Part shown: in pieces, positions 51,294-61,600 of the stretch
Layout: every line of letters begins with the position of its first letter
How positions within the stretch are numbered: the stretch's first letter is position 1
Source: Bifidobacterium sp. ESL0682
Lineage (GTDB): Bacteria; Actinomycetota; Actinomycetes; Actinomycetales; Bifidobacteriaceae
NCBI RefSeq assembly: GCF_029392815.1
Contig: NZ_CP113942.1
Location: 1,860,001-1,924,000 of the forward strand
Reading direction: 5' to 3'
Length of the DNA stretch: 64,000 nucleotides
Notes under the pieces: model-generated
The model's database searches: none
What the model was told of the DNA's origin: nothing
What the model saw: only the letters and a program-made list of their open reading frames with translations
Translations under genes and position numbers: made by a program

Positions 51294-53648
51294 CTAAAGA
51301 CGTTGGAGGTTGAATTGTTGGTTGAGGCCACCGTCGGCAGCCCACACATCAATCCGGCCCAACGGATTCGGGTTCAAGCCGTGAATCTGCAGCACCTTGT
51401 TATGAGAGCCGCCATACACCGACTCGATCAGCATCCGTCCCTGCCCGTTACGGTAGAAACGCCAACGCTGGTTGCCGCCACCATTGCCACGGTACTGAGC
51501 AATCACCGTCCCGTTGACGAACGACGGCCCCGAGGCATCCACCATAAGGCCAGAATGCTTCGGCGAAATCGTATACGACCCGTCACCCACCGGACGAATA
51601 TGGAACACCTGATTGGCCCCGCCGTTAAGAATGCACGTGATCAGGCGCGCGCCCTCAGAACGCGAAGCCCCGTTCACATCCAGATACAAGCCGTTGTACG
51701 CCGAAGCGATACGATAATCACCCTCACGAATATCCCTCACCTGCGAACCCAACGACGACAACGAACGACCATCAAAATCTACAAGTTGGAGGTTGAATTG
51801 TTGGTTGAGGCCACCGTCGGCAGCCCACACATCAATCCGGCCCAACGGATTCGGGTTCAAGCCGTGAATCTGCAGCACCTTGTTATGAGAGCCGCCATAC
51901 ACCGACTCGATCAGCATCCGTCCCTGCCCGTTACGGTAGAAACGCCAACGCTGGTTGCCGCCACCATTGCCACGGTACTGAGCAATCACCGTCCCGTTGA
52001 CGAACGACGGCCCCGAGGCATCCACCATAAGGCCAGAATGCTTCGGCGAAATCGTATACGACCCGTCACCCACCGGACGAATATGGAACACCTGATTGGC
52101 CCCGCCGTTAAGAATGCACGTGATCAGGCGCGCGCCCTCAGAACGCGAAGCCCCGTTCACATCCAGATACAAGCCGTTGTACGCCGAAGCGATACGATAA
52201 TCACCCTCACGAATATCCCTCACCTGCGAACCCAACGACGACAACGAACGACCATCAAATTCGAGTGCCATAGGCTGGCCTATACCGGTTACCGCATAGT
52301 AATAGTTGCCGAAAGCGTTGAGGTCAACATTGCCAATACCGTTAATCCAGCCATTATCTGCATACTGCCAACCACGGTCGTTGGTGTAATAGTTGAAGCC
52401 AGCTCGCGAACCATAGCTCGCGACCCAACGTGTACTGCTGCGAGTGTTGTATGAATTAAGCGGCCCATCGAGATACGAAGCATAGGAGTAGACAGACAAA
52501 TTGTTATAGCCACTCTGCTGCATACGGCGCCACCAAGTGTTGACTATGCCGTCATAAACTCCAGGATTAGTAGGCGGAGTATGACCAGTCCATGTCCAAT
52601 GCTCAAGATCATAGAAGACTGGATAGCTTAAATCCCCTGGCTTCACGCCGGCGTAGTAGAGCTTTTTGGCAGTATCATCGCCTTCGCCCCATGCGCAATT
52701 GCTATCGTAGGCATAGGAATAGATATAGATACCGAACGGGATATGCAAACGCTTGCATTCTTGGATATTACGCAAAGCTTGGTAATCGTAACGATTGTAC
52801 CAGCCAAATGAGAGACGAATAATGGCGCCTTGAACACCATCATTCTTAGCTGCCTGCCAATTGATGGTGCCATTGTGCTCGGAAACATCGACCACACCCT
52901 TGGCCTGCTGAGCGAAGAACTTGCCACCTCGTTCGAAGAACGCCTCAGTCCCGTTGTACGACCCCCAATACGCACCATATTGGCTTCCCCACTGACCGAC
53001 ATTTTGCACTGTACCGGATGTCTTCTTTGCCGTTTCGATGTTGGAAATACCGCTGACGCTGGAAGAAGACGAGGTTGCACCACTACCGCTGCTCGCATTG
53101 GCATCGCCGCCATTCTGTTGGACGGCTTGCTTCACCTCGTTCGCCTCAACCGGAATAAACCGCTTGCCGTCGGTTTTGGCCAACGGGTCGGCGGGCTGGT
53201 CCTGCGTGCCGACCAGGTTCGGATCGGTCACCGGCTGGCCCGTTTCCACATTCTTGACCTGGCCATCTTTGGTTACCGCCAAATCCTTGGAAACCACGGT
53301 CGCGTCATTGGGCACCTCGGTGCTGACCTTGTCCGGCAGCTTCTGGCTCGGGTTGTCCGGCATCACGTCTTTCGGTGCATCGGCGGCCGTAGACACTTTC
53401 TGGTTACCAATGGTCTTCATGCCGAAGCCGGCTGGCTGCGACTGATCGCCAGCTGTTGCACCCGAAGCGTCGGTACCCAGCCCGGCAGCCGCCGATGAAG
53501 CGTCTGAGCCGATTCCGGCTCCTTCAAAACCACTCAGGTTCGTGTCCGTCGCCGCACTCGCCGGCACTACCGTCAGCGCCATTCCCAGCGCCGCAGCAGC
53601 CAAGACAGACACGGCCTTGGTCGTTGCTCTCACCATATTGTTCTTCAT
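51294..53648 (-). CDS. Secreted GH25 lysozyme with two identical beta-trefoil (ricin-type) modules
   Basis: The start MKNNMVRATTK at 53648 has AAGGA upstream and opens a signal peptide ending ASA near residue 32. A linker of about 185 residues, rich in Ser, Gly, Ala and Asp, follows. The GH25 muramidase domain spans about 220-455: GVVDVSEHNGTINWQAAKND (catalytic Asp), RLSFGWYNRYDY, FYDLEHW and LSVYSYASYL. Two ricin-type beta-trefoil modules follow, each about 160 residues with QVFHIRPVG and NQRWRFYRNGQG, and they are identical in DNA. The enzyme cleaves peptidoglycan; the modules would bind cell-surface or host glycans. The carbohydrate bound is unknown. Confidence 0.9.
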   Translation of the reverse strand: MKNNMVRATTKAVSVLAAAALGMALTVVPASAATDTNLSGFEGAGIGSDASSAAAGLGTDASGATAGDQSQPAGFGMKTIGNQKVSTAADAPKDVMPDNPSQKLPDKVSTEVPNDATVVSKDLAVTKDGQVKNVETGQPVTDPNLVGTQDQPADPLAKTDGKRFIPVEANEVKQAVQQNGGDANASSGSGATSSSSSVSGISNIETAKKTSGTVQNVGQWGSQYGAYWGSYNGTEAFFERGGKFFAQQAKGVVDVSEHNGTINWQAAKNDGVQGAIIRLSFGWYNRYDYQALRNIQECKRLHIPFGIYIYSYAYDSNCAWGEGDDTAKKLYYAGVKPGDLSYPVFYDLEHWTWTGHTPPTNPGVYDGIVNTWWRRMQQSGYNNLSVYSYASYLDGPLNSYNTRSSTRWVASYGSRAGFNYYTNDRGWQYADNGWINGIGNVDLNAFGNYYYAVTGIGQPMALEFDGRSLSSLGSQVRDIREGDYRIASAYNGLYLDVNGASRSEGARLITCILNGGANQVFHIRPVGDGSYTISPKHSGLMVDASGPSFVNGTVIAQYRGNGGGNQRWRFYRNGQGRMLIESVYGGSHNKVLQIHGLNPNPLGRIDVWAADGGLNQQFNLQLVDFDGRSLSSLGSQVRDIREGDYRIASAYNGLYLDVNGASRSEGARLITCILNGGANQVFHIRPVGDGSYTISPKHSGLMVDASGPSFVNGTVIAQYRGNGGGNQRWRFYRNGQGRMLIESVYGGSHNKVLQIHGLNPNPLGRIDVWAADGGLNQQFNLQRL
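51302..51776 (-). repeat. 475-base direct repeat, copy A (beta-trefoil module)
   Basis: This stretch matches 51785-52259 base for base as far as I can compare, with an offset of 483 bases (161 codons), so it keeps the reading frame. The lack of divergence points to a very recent duplication or ongoing gene conversion. Confidence 0.9.
51785..52259 (-). repeat. 475-base direct repeat, copy B (beta-trefoil module)
   Basis: This is the upstream copy in gene order, joined to the GH25 domain. Only eight bases separate the copies. Short-read assembly could have collapsed extra copies, so the true number of modules may be larger. Confidence 0.9.
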
Positions 53649-54264
53649 CTTGCATTTCCTTCGCGCAAGCTGTCGCAGACCGCGCATTGCCGTAAAATCC
53701 GCTTGAATGTTTCCAACGAATCCCGTTCTGGGTCATCACTTACGATTCCGCGTTTACGATACGTATCTTTTAGTTCTACGAACAGCCGGCATCCCTTAAT
53801 CGAGAACGCTTTCGTTCAATCCATTGTTATGGTAATGCCATACACACAAAACGTCAGCGCAAGAACCCAAATATTAGCGAAATCATGACACTTTATTGGA
53901 ATTTGAAGGGAATTAATATATTTGCTTTATGCAAGTCAGGCAGCCATCAGTTCTGTATGTATCCCTCAGACTGCTTGCTTCATTTGTTTCCTAGTTACCA
54001 ATACTGTTGCCTTCGTTGACTCCCATCATTACTCGCAGTGCAAAATAACCATGACATTGGAAAGAAAAACAAACATTTTAAATGTTATATTTACTCACTT
54101 TAATTCTCGTAAAATTCATTAGTTGCTTCCAATTTGTCGGAATAAAACGAATCATTCTAACACCGATGAATTTCTCATGAACAAAGTCCTTCGGACACCA
54201 TTCGTGTGCTAGACTAAATGCACCGGCACAGCAAAGTGTCGGAAATAGCTGAACGAGTTGTTCT
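53649..54264. other. AT-rich non-coding stretch between the lysozyme gene and 54351
   Basis: About 600 bases with no supported gene. It should contain the divergent promoters of the lysozyme gene (minus) and the small hypothetical gene (plus); TAGACT near 54211 is a possible -10 element for the latter. Confidence 0.5.
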
Positions 54265-54335
54265 TTCGAAAAGGATGTTCAATATAACATCTTTCGAACA
54301 AAACGGCACGTCGTCCATCGGTTCAAAGAACCGAT
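54265..54335 (+). promoter_or_regulatory. Two 5' UTR hairpins ahead of the small hypothetical gene
   Basis: A hairpin TTCGAAA..GATGTT / AACATCTTTCGAA lies at 54265-54299. A second, ATCGGTTC-AAA-GAACCGAT at 54317-54335, ends directly against the AAGGAGG ribosome site. The second stem could influence ribosome access or mRNA stability. Confidence 0.5.
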
Positions 54336-54350
54336 AAGGAGGAATGCATC

Positions 54351-54752
54351 ATGGCAGATGACAAAACCATCATCGTCGATCCGACGCTGTACGGAGAAAC
54401 CACGGCCGAGAAAACCGCAGAGGCCAACAGGGTGGCCCGCAAATTTGGCATCGGAGACGACGCCCTTGCCAAGGTAGAGGATTTCAAGAAGGAACTGACC
54501 TCCCACAACGCTTGGGATTTGCCATTTATGGGCTATATCGACGAAGACGGCTACGGCTATGCCTACGTCCCCGACAAGGCCATCGCGCCGCCGAACTGGG
54601 ACGCGCACGCAGCTTTCAAGGCCCTGCCCTATGACGCACAGACCGCCTTCGCGATTCGTATGCTCTTCACCCACCGCGACGTCGATCGTTACGGCGCCAC
54701 GATGTTCCTGCACTATGAGCGCAACTTCGACATCAAGTTCAAGGAAGACTGA
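54351..54752 (+). CDS. Small conserved hypothetical protein
   Basis: An excellent AAGGAGG lies nine bases before the ATG, and a strong terminator follows, so this is a well-expressed single-gene unit. The 133-residue acidic protein has no signal peptide, membrane helix or cysteine. Its first half is helical and charged (AEKTAEANRVARKFGIGDDALAKVEDFKKEL), and the second half is aromatic-rich (WDLPFMGYIDEDGYGYAYVPDK, FLHYERNFDIKF). I do not recognise the family and claim no function. The good ribosome site and structured leader suggest high expression. Confidence 0.75.
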   Translation: MADDKTIIVDPTLYGETTAEKTAEANRVARKFGIGDDALAKVEDFKKELTSHNAWDLPFMGYIDEDGYGYAYVPDKAIAPPNWDAHAAFKALPYDAQTAFAIRMLFTHRDVDRYGATMFLHYERNFDIKFKED

Positions 54753-54781
54753 ACGGCAGCTTAATCTTCAACGATTTACTC

Positions 54782-54833
54782 AACGGCACGTTTCGGAAAC
54801 GGTTATCAGCTTTCGAAACGTGCCGTTCTTTGT
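54782..54833 (+). terminator. Terminator of the small hypothetical gene
   Basis: AACGGCACGTTTCG pairs perfectly with CGAAACGTGCCGTT around an 18-base loop, followed by CTTTGTT. Confidence 0.9.
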
Positions 54834-55015
54834 TCAATCACATATATTCCTGCTCTTGCACACGGTCCTTTTCCCAATCTAATTGCCGGCAAATGCAACC
54901 AAACCGCCTGCCGCCACGCCGATGCGAAATTGCTTGCGAAGCTCGGGGACGCATGATATTCTATTTAAGTTGTGTGTTGACTGGCCTGCTTGTCAGGTCG
55001 GAAAATGTACAAGCT

Positions 55016-55100
55016 GGAGAATTCGCCTAGTGGTCTATGGCGCACGCTTGGAAAGCGTGTTGGTGTAACAGCCTCACGAGTTCGAATCTCGTATTCTCCG
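55016..55100 (+). tRNA. tRNA-Ser (anticodon GGA)
   Basis: Acceptor GGAGAAT pairs with ATTCTCC (discriminator G). The anticodon stem ACGCT/AGCGT encloses TTGGAAA, giving anticodon GGA. There is a class II long variable arm (TTGGTGTAACAGCC) and a normal T-arm ACGAGTTCGAATCTCGT. The length is 85 bases without encoded CCA. Confidence 0.97.
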
Positions 55101-55105
55101 CTCTC

Positions 55106-55137
55106 AAGGTTTCGGGCATTTGCTCGGAACCTTTTTG
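55106..55137 (+). terminator. Terminator of tRNA-Ser
   Basis: AAGGTTTCG pairs with CGGAACCTT (one G-T pair) and runs into a T5 stretch, five bases after the tRNA. Confidence 0.88.
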
Positions 55138-55239
55138 TTTAGCCGAAAACGGCTTTATTCCAACGGTTTTAAGCGATACTGTCTCTTCCAGCCTGCCTGC
55201 GCAACTGTGCGTAACCCTGCATAAATAAGGTAATCTAAC

Positions 55240-55340
55240 TGGGGAAATAGCTGGGGAAAAGAATCAGCGTTTATGACGCTGAGGCCACTCGTGGCATACG
55301 TAACTACCAACGCACAATCCCGCCAGCTATAAAGCTCAAG
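55240..55340 (+). pseudogene. Possible integrase N-terminal remnant downstream of tRNA-Ser
   Basis: One plus frame reads GKRISVYDAEATRGIRNYQR, which resembles the N-terminal arm-binding region of bifidobacterial phage integrases. There is no start codon, the frame soon runs into the pilus sortase gene region, and no attachment-site repeat was found. It may mark an old integration at the tRNA. Confidence 0.25.
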
Positions 55341-55350
55341 CTCGCAGCTA

Positions 55351-56373
55351 TTAGTAGAGAATCAAATCTGGGTCGATATTTTTGCCAACCACGAGAGAGT
55401 CGCCGAACTTAACAGAATTCCAGCCACGAAGCGGCGGACCAAGCAAACCGTGGCGGGTGGTGACAGTGCGAGAGCGCGTCGATATTATGGCGATAACGCC
55501 ACAGACAAGCACCACGAACACGGTCAGCGCAGCGAAAAGCAGCGGATCGCCTTTGGCACGACTCGGCTCTGGGATCGGTTCGGGGATGGATTGGCGAGTA
55601 CCAGTGATGATGAGGCGCTGGGTGTTGATGGCGTAGGGCGTGCAGGTCATGAGCGTCACCAAATCGCGGCCTGGCACCACGCGGTAAAGATGGGTGTCTT
55701 GCGGGTCAATGACGTGGATGCCGGTAACGCGGTAGCCCATCGTGCGGCCGAGCGTCTGGACGTAGAAGATATCGCCGCGCTTGAGCTCGTTGAGGCGAGT
55801 GAACAACAGGGCGCTGCTCAGGCCGCGGTGACCGCTCAGCACGGCGTTCGTGGATGCGCCGCCAACGGGCAGGCTTGTGCCGTACAGGTGGCCGGCACCG
55901 TGAAGAAGTGCATCGTCGGAAGTGCCGTGGTAAATCGGCATGTTGACTGAGATTTTGGGGATACGAACGTCGCCCATCACGCCGCCACCGGTGTTTAAGA
56001 GGCTCTGATATGCGCGATCACTCTCGCTTTGTGTTTTTGCCTTAGCAGATGACGAGCCAGGATTTGCAAACGGATCAGCGAACTCCCCCAATGATTTTTG
56101 CCCGGAAGCCGCGATATGACGGTTATAGGCCTGAGCCCGGCGGTATTCGTTGACGACCTTACCTTGCGGCCAGCGATCAACGCGGCTTACGGAATCGTCG
56201 ACGAGCCGGCTCTGCCGATATGACTGAATCGCCCAGACCGTCGGGAACCAAGCGATGGCCACGACGAGCGCTGTGGCGCAGCAGACGAGCAGCACATCGA
56301 CCACGAGCATGATCGTCCTGCGAGAATTGCTCACTCCGCCATTCTCGTTGCGTAAAATCGCATCGAAATCCAC
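55351..56373 (-). CDS. srtC: Class C (pilin-polymerising) sortase
   Basis: This 340-residue protein has an N-terminal membrane anchor (about 20-50), the sortase barrel with the catalytic His in LSGHRGLSS, the Cys in LVTLMTCTPYAINTQRL (TLxTC motif near 235) and the Arg in IITGTR, and a second C-terminal membrane helix, a class C feature. The start is GTG with GGAG four bases upstream. It links pilin subunits by cutting their LPxTG-type signals and joining the Thr to a Lys of the next subunit. It is the last gene of the minus-strand pilus operon, about 120 bases after the backbone pilin gene. Confidence 0.94.
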   Translation of the reverse strand: MDFDAILRNENGGVSNSRRTIMLVVDVLLVCCATALVVAIAWFPTVWAIQSYRQSRLVDDSVSRVDRWPQGKVVNEYRRAQAYNRHIAASGQKSLGEFADPFANPGSSSAKAKTQSESDRAYQSLLNTGGGVMGDVRIPKISVNMPIYHGTSDDALLHGAGHLYGTSLPVGGASTNAVLSGHRGLSSALLFTRLNELKRGDIFYVQTLGRTMGYRVTGIHVIDPQDTHLYRVVPGRDLVTLMTCTPYAINTQRLIITGTRQSIPEPIPEPSRAKGDPLLFAALTVFVVLVCGVIAIISTRSRTVTTRHGLLGPPLRGWNSVKFGDSLVVGKNIDPDLILY

Positions 56374-56491
56374 GGCGCTCCTATACCTTGTTACTAGTTG
56401 CTATTACGTTGCAATGGAAATGAAACGATGAGGGACGAAACCCGTTGCAGAATCGTCCCTCATCATTGCGCTGTTGGCAGTCAGGTTCGCC

Positions 56492-58513
56492 TTACTCTTG
56501 GCGAAGACGCCTGCGAGCAATAATCAGCAGGCCCGTGAGCACCATGAGCACCACGATGACCAGCAGAATGAGAATCGCGCCGGCACCGCCAGTCAGCGGC
56601 AGCTGCGAGATAGAAGAGATGGCAAGCACCACGATCGGCGTATCGCTGGAGACCGCTTGACTGTGAGCCTCGACTAAGTGCCAAGCATCGGCTTCGTTCG
56701 TGTACACGGACCTCGTAGCATTACTCGAATCAGCCTGCACATGCACCTTGAAGATGGGCATGAAGGTGTCCGAGTAACCGGCAGGACGGGTGACTTCCTG
56801 GACGGTGTAGTCGCCATCACCCAAGCCGTTGAAGGTGAGAGTGCCATCGGCCCCGACCTCAAGATCTTCGACGAAGGCAGCACTGGTAGCACTCTGCGCG
56901 GCGGCCAGCTTGTAATTGCCGTCACCCAGCTTGATGAACTTGAGTGCAGTGTCGGCCGGCGTTTCGCCGGACTTAGTCTGAGTGGCCGTTGCGGCAGACA
57001 GACGATACTTCACGCCCGTAAGCCCCTTGATGGCATCCTTTTCCTTTTGATCCTTGGCATCATCCCACGCCACCTTGGGCTTGGTGATCACCGAGAACTT
57101 ACGGAAGCTCGCCACGGAGGCCGGGTTCTGCGGGCTGGTGGAATTGGAGGCGACGGAACCGGTGTTCGGACCGGTCACGCTGCCGGAGTCCGGGTCGACG
57201 GTAGCGACGGTCGGATCGGTCGCGTTCGTGGCCGTAGGTTGGTTGTTGGCATCGTTCGAATAGCTGAGCGTCACGCCGTTCTGCAGCCATCCGCCGTCAG
57301 CATCATCGGTAATTGACATGGCGTAGGTGATGACAATCAAGTCCCGGTAATGGAACTTCAGAATGCTCGGCGAAAGGTCGAAGACCACGTAATCGGTAGA
57401 ATCGTCGCCAGCGATGTCCTGGAACTGACCGGATGGGGACTTGTGGGAGGTCACCTTGTAATCGCCGTTGGCGGCGTTGAGCTGGGTGGTGCCAATCATC
57501 ACCTTTTCGGAATTGGCAACATAATGCAGACCGAGCTGCGCAGGACGATCGATCATGGTGTAGATGTAGCGACGGAAACCGGTGGTCAGCGGGACGCTGC
57601 CAGTGAGTTTGTAATGCAATTTGCCGCCGATGGAGACGTTGTTGTTGTAGCCGTTGGACGAATCCAGCTCCTTGCTGACCGTCGGGGCATCGTTCTTCAT
57701 GTCGACCAAGCCGAGGGTCCTGTCGTCGTCCATCTTGTCGCCGACCATCTTGTTGTAGGTCACGCCGCCGTCGGTGATAGCGGTGCTCACCAGCATCGGG
57801 ATGGAGTTGCCGGCAATCTTCGGATCGGACGCGCCGGACTTGCCGTTCACATTGGCCTCGCCGGTGACATCATCGACCATGTAGATGCCTGGCAGCAGGC
57901 CAGAAATGCTCACAGTCATATGGTCTCCGGTATCAGAGGAAACGGTGGACTGCGCCGTGGCCGCACTCACCAAGCTCGCGAACTTATCGGTGTAGAAGAC
58001 GTTGCTGACGAACTGGCGCAGCTTGCCGTCCCAGGCGTCTGCGGTGCTACCGCTGTTGGAAGTGGTGTCCTCGTTGGCGGTGTCGCTATTCGCCTGACCC
58101 TCGTAGCCAAGCCATTTGGCCGCAACCTCGCCGACAGGGTTGCCTTGGTACTGCACATCTTCCGCAGATCCCTTGACCGCTTGCAACGCGCTCGAGGCCT
58201 CACTGCGAAGCTGCGGATCGGTGCCGACGGATACGGCGTTGAGCATGCCCGTCTTGCCGTCACTGTTCACGGTGCCCTTGGCGTTGACGTACGTACCGAT
58301 ACGCACGGCCTTGAACTGGTGGCCGTCAAGCATCTTCTTGTCGCCCTGAACGGTGATGGTCTCGCCCTTGTACGGCGCAGCCACGGTGGTCGGCACGGAA
58401 ATGCCGCCATCCCCTGCCCCTGCCGCGTTCGCAGCACCCATCGGAACGGCCAGCAACGTGACAGCGGCAAGCGCAGCCCCGGCAAGCTTATGTATGGTGG
58501 TTTTGAAACTCAT
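56492..58513 (-). CDS. fimA: Pilus backbone pilin (FimA type, LPLTG)
   Basis: The 673-residue protein has a signal peptide ending ANA-A near residue 31, several Ig-like/CnaB domains, an E-box region DYTVQEVTRPAGY (near 583) whose Glu supports isopeptide bonds, and a sorting signal LPLTG near 640 followed by a membrane helix and RRRLRQE. A candidate pilin lysine lies in APTVSKELD near 290. This is the major shaft subunit assembled by the sortase encoded next. Pili of this type in bifidobacteria mediate adhesion to host or matrix glycoproteins. AGGG lies ahead of the ATG. Confidence 0.92.
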   Translation of the reverse strand: MSFKTTIHKLAGAALAAVTLLAVPMGAANAAGAGDGGISVPTTVAAPYKGETITVQGDKKMLDGHQFKAVRIGTYVNAKGTVNSDGKTGMLNAVSVGTDPQLRSEASSALQAVKGSAEDVQYQGNPVGEVAAKWLGYEGQANSDTANEDTTSNSGSTADAWDGKLRQFVSNVFYTDKFASLVSAATAQSTVSSDTGDHMTVSISGLLPGIYMVDDVTGEANVNGKSGASDPKIAGNSIPMLVSTAITDGGVTYNKMVGDKMDDDRTLGLVDMKNDAPTVSKELDSSNGYNNNVSIGGKLHYKLTGSVPLTTGFRRYIYTMIDRPAQLGLHYVANSEKVMIGTTQLNAANGDYKVTSHKSPSGQFQDIAGDDSTDYVVFDLSPSILKFHYRDLIVITYAMSITDDADGGWLQNGVTLSYSNDANNQPTATNATDPTVATVDPDSGSVTGPNTGSVASNSTSPQNPASVASFRKFSVITKPKVAWDDAKDQKEKDAIKGLTGVKYRLSAATATQTKSGETPADTALKFIKLGDGNYKLAAAQSATSAAFVEDLEVGADGTLTFNGLGDGDYTVQEVTRPAGYSDTFMPIFKVHVQADSSNATRSVYTNEADAWHLVEAHSQAVSSDTPIVVLAISSISQLPLTGGAGAILILLVIVVLMVLTGLLIIARRRLRQE

Positions 58514-58699
58514 ATACCCTAACCTTGTCTTTCTTTCCTCAAATTGATACGGATATTGGCTATCGGCCCTTGTTGCCTTTGTTTCCGAAGGTTTCGTCGG
58601 ACCAAATTTTTAACATTGTGCATTTGCATTCGCTGCGCATTGCAGCACGCTCGGCAGCGAAAACTGGCCAGCGCGAGAGAACACCCATATTGGGCGAAC

Positions 58700-61600
58700 T
58701 CAGCGCTTGGCATGCGTACCGCGATGTCTTCCCGATTGTGTGCCGACTTTCTTCTTGAATCTGGCTAGGAAGACAAACCCCGCTGCACTGGCAAGCGCGA
58801 CCACAGCCGCAACGACCAGCAGCCACCAACGTTTCCAGCCCGTGAACGGCAAGGACGAAACCGGCTCCGGCGAAGTCAGGTCCGCCGTAATCGCATCGGA
58901 TTGGTTGCCAAGCTCGTTGCCGGAAATCTCGGCGAGCGTGTTGATGTTGTAGATGAAGTCCAGCGTTCCGGCGCGATCCATCGAGGTGATGGTGATTTTC
59001 CCCGGCGGCATGAACGTCGGGATATCAACGTGCCATTTTGCGTCCTTGTCCGTGACAACGTTCGACTCGCTGCCGTCTGGCCAAGCCACCGTGACGTGGT
59101 TACCTTCCATCCCCGTAAGATGGCTGACCGGCGTCGGATCGAGGCCGGTATGAGCCGTATCGGTCACCATGCCGTCGATGCCGCTTTCTCGGCTGATGGA
59201 CGTGACCTGGACCGCGGTGGGATACATGTCGATCAGCTGGTTGCGCACCTGCCCGAAAGACAATACGCCCGTGTCCGAGTTCTTGAGCACCGCGACGATC
59301 GTGTAGAGAATCTTGCTGGCGTTATTGCCCTTCATGAAAGTTGATACGGGCTCCTGCCAGCTCCAATCGGTAAACCAGTGTTCCCCGCGCTGTTGCTGAG
59401 TCTGGTGCGCGGCATCGAGCGGGCCGAAATCCTTTAGCAAATACGTATCGGCAGGCGGCTGAGGATTGTTCGGATCGTCGTAGGGCTGGCCGGTGACGGT
59501 GTCGTGGTGAATCGGGCCGGACTGGGCCACCGCGTACAGTTTGAGCGAATCATTGGCATGCAGCGATTCCACAGACCCCTTGATGCTCACCGTCGCGTTT
59601 GCAGGCATTTCACTTTTGCCGGACGCATTGCGCACAGTGTGCGGCACTTTGAGCTGCTTGATCTCGGGATTCTTGTTCGTCTCGAGCTGGAAATTACCCT
59701 GCACGACGTTCGAGAAAAGCGAGGAAATCTGGAACTCACTGCTGTCGGTTTGCCAGGCGTGGTAGCGGATGGAGTGCTGCAGGTTAGTGTCGATCTTGCG
59801 CGGGTCTGTCATGGACCACGCACCATCAACGCCCACCTTGACGGAGCCGATTCTGACACCACGCGTGGCAGGGTCGTTCGGTTTGTTGAGATCGATGATA
59901 TGCGACTGGTCCTCGGCAAAGAGCGTGACCGTATCGCCGGGAATGCCGGTACCGGTGACGGTGCGCGAAGCGGTCGGCACATAACCGCTGAACTGGTTGA
60001 TGACCGGAGCGGTCGGCCGTGGGATGCTGTAGTTGGCAAACGCGGTGTCGATGGTCCAGCCGGTGTCGAGCAGTTTGTTGGTCTCTTCCTGCGGCATACC
60101 CGCCTTGATCGTCAACGGATGACTCGGATCGTCGTTGTTGTAGAGCGGATTGTATGCGTCATGGACGCTTTTCGTCTGCCCGCCCGTAGGCGTGTTCTGC
60201 ACGACGCAGCCTTCGTAAGCCGCAGCGCTGTTCTGATCTTTGACATTGGGATTGGTGGAAATCGGCCACGTCACAAGCTTGAAGTAGCCGTCAAGGCCTT
60301 CCTTCTGCTTGATCTTACCGAAATCGATATTGCCCTTGGCGTCCTGCAAGATGTTCGGGTCGGTGCCGGCACCGGGAACCATCAAATGGTTCGGTGTGCT
60401 GTTGAACCCTCTGTTGTTCGGGCTATTGAACGCCGAATACCAGTCGTTGGCACCATAATTGTAGTAAGGCAACTGTCCGTCAACGCGTAATACAGTTGGT
60501 GTCAGTGACTGCACTGGCACCCAATCCTTGCCGCCTTTTAGCCCAAGCCACTGGTAGTAGAACGAAGTGTTCTGCGAGCAGGGATAGCCGCTATAGGCGA
60601 TGTTGTACCAGAAAACGAAGAACGAATTGGCCGGGGCGACGCCCGAACCTGTTTGCTGGCTGGGGAAGCCATAATCAGTCACCAATCCCCAATTGGCCTG
60701 ACCGCCGCTCCACAAGTTGGGATGCGCGTCGAAGCCGACATGCGAGGTCGGACCATTGCACCGCTGTACCTTGTCGGCCGTCGTGGTTCCTCCGGAATTG
60801 CACGAGTTGGCATACATGTAGGAAGGCACGCCTTCGGTGATGTTGGTGACGTAACGCGAATCAAGCGACGAATAGTAATAGCGGCCGTTATTGGCCGGCG
60901 TCTTGCCGTACATCTGCCTGCCGGGCGCCGCCACGGCGTAGACGTACTGGTCGTATTCGGTACCGCCTACATTGCGCGGGTCAAGGTTCTTTCCACGGTA
61001 GGATATATTGCCCTCGATGGAGATAGTGAGGTAATCGTAGTCGCCGGAGACCAACACGTTGTGGATAGTGTAATACTCGTCGACGTTGCTTGCCCAACGA
61101 AGAGCGGCGTTCTGCGCCAACGCATTGGCGTCACGGTCTGCGTCGCCACCGTAGGTGTTGATGTAGCGGAAACTGGTGAGATAAGTATTGGGATTAGTGC
61201 CCTTCGTGCCAGACTGGGAGACCAGCAGCTGCATGCCGCAGTCGATGTAGGGATCTTCGCCGTTGCCATAGCGTGGTTTGGTCTTGCCGTTGCCGCCATA
61301 ATCCGAGATGGATGACACGTCCACGCAATTGGGGTTCACCATGCCATGCGGCATACGCAGCACAAAGTCGATGCGCAGTTCGTCGTCGACATCGTTGCCC
61401 TGCATCTTGTTGTTGTTCGCGAGGAACTTGTAGAGCTTGGGCTTGCAGTCGACGCGCTTGTCTGCAGGAACCGTGCTGGTGGTGTCCTGCGCGCACAGCG
61501 CCGGGTAGTCGTCGATGGTCACGTCGTTCCCGCTCGCGTCAGGGGTCACATTGTTGCCGGACGAAAGGTTTGCCATATCATCCTGGGCGCTGGCGGCATC

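Noticed and set aside
55016..55340. Active integrative element at tRNA-Ser
   Set aside because: No intact integrase, no second att repeat and no phage or conjugation genes are present nearby.
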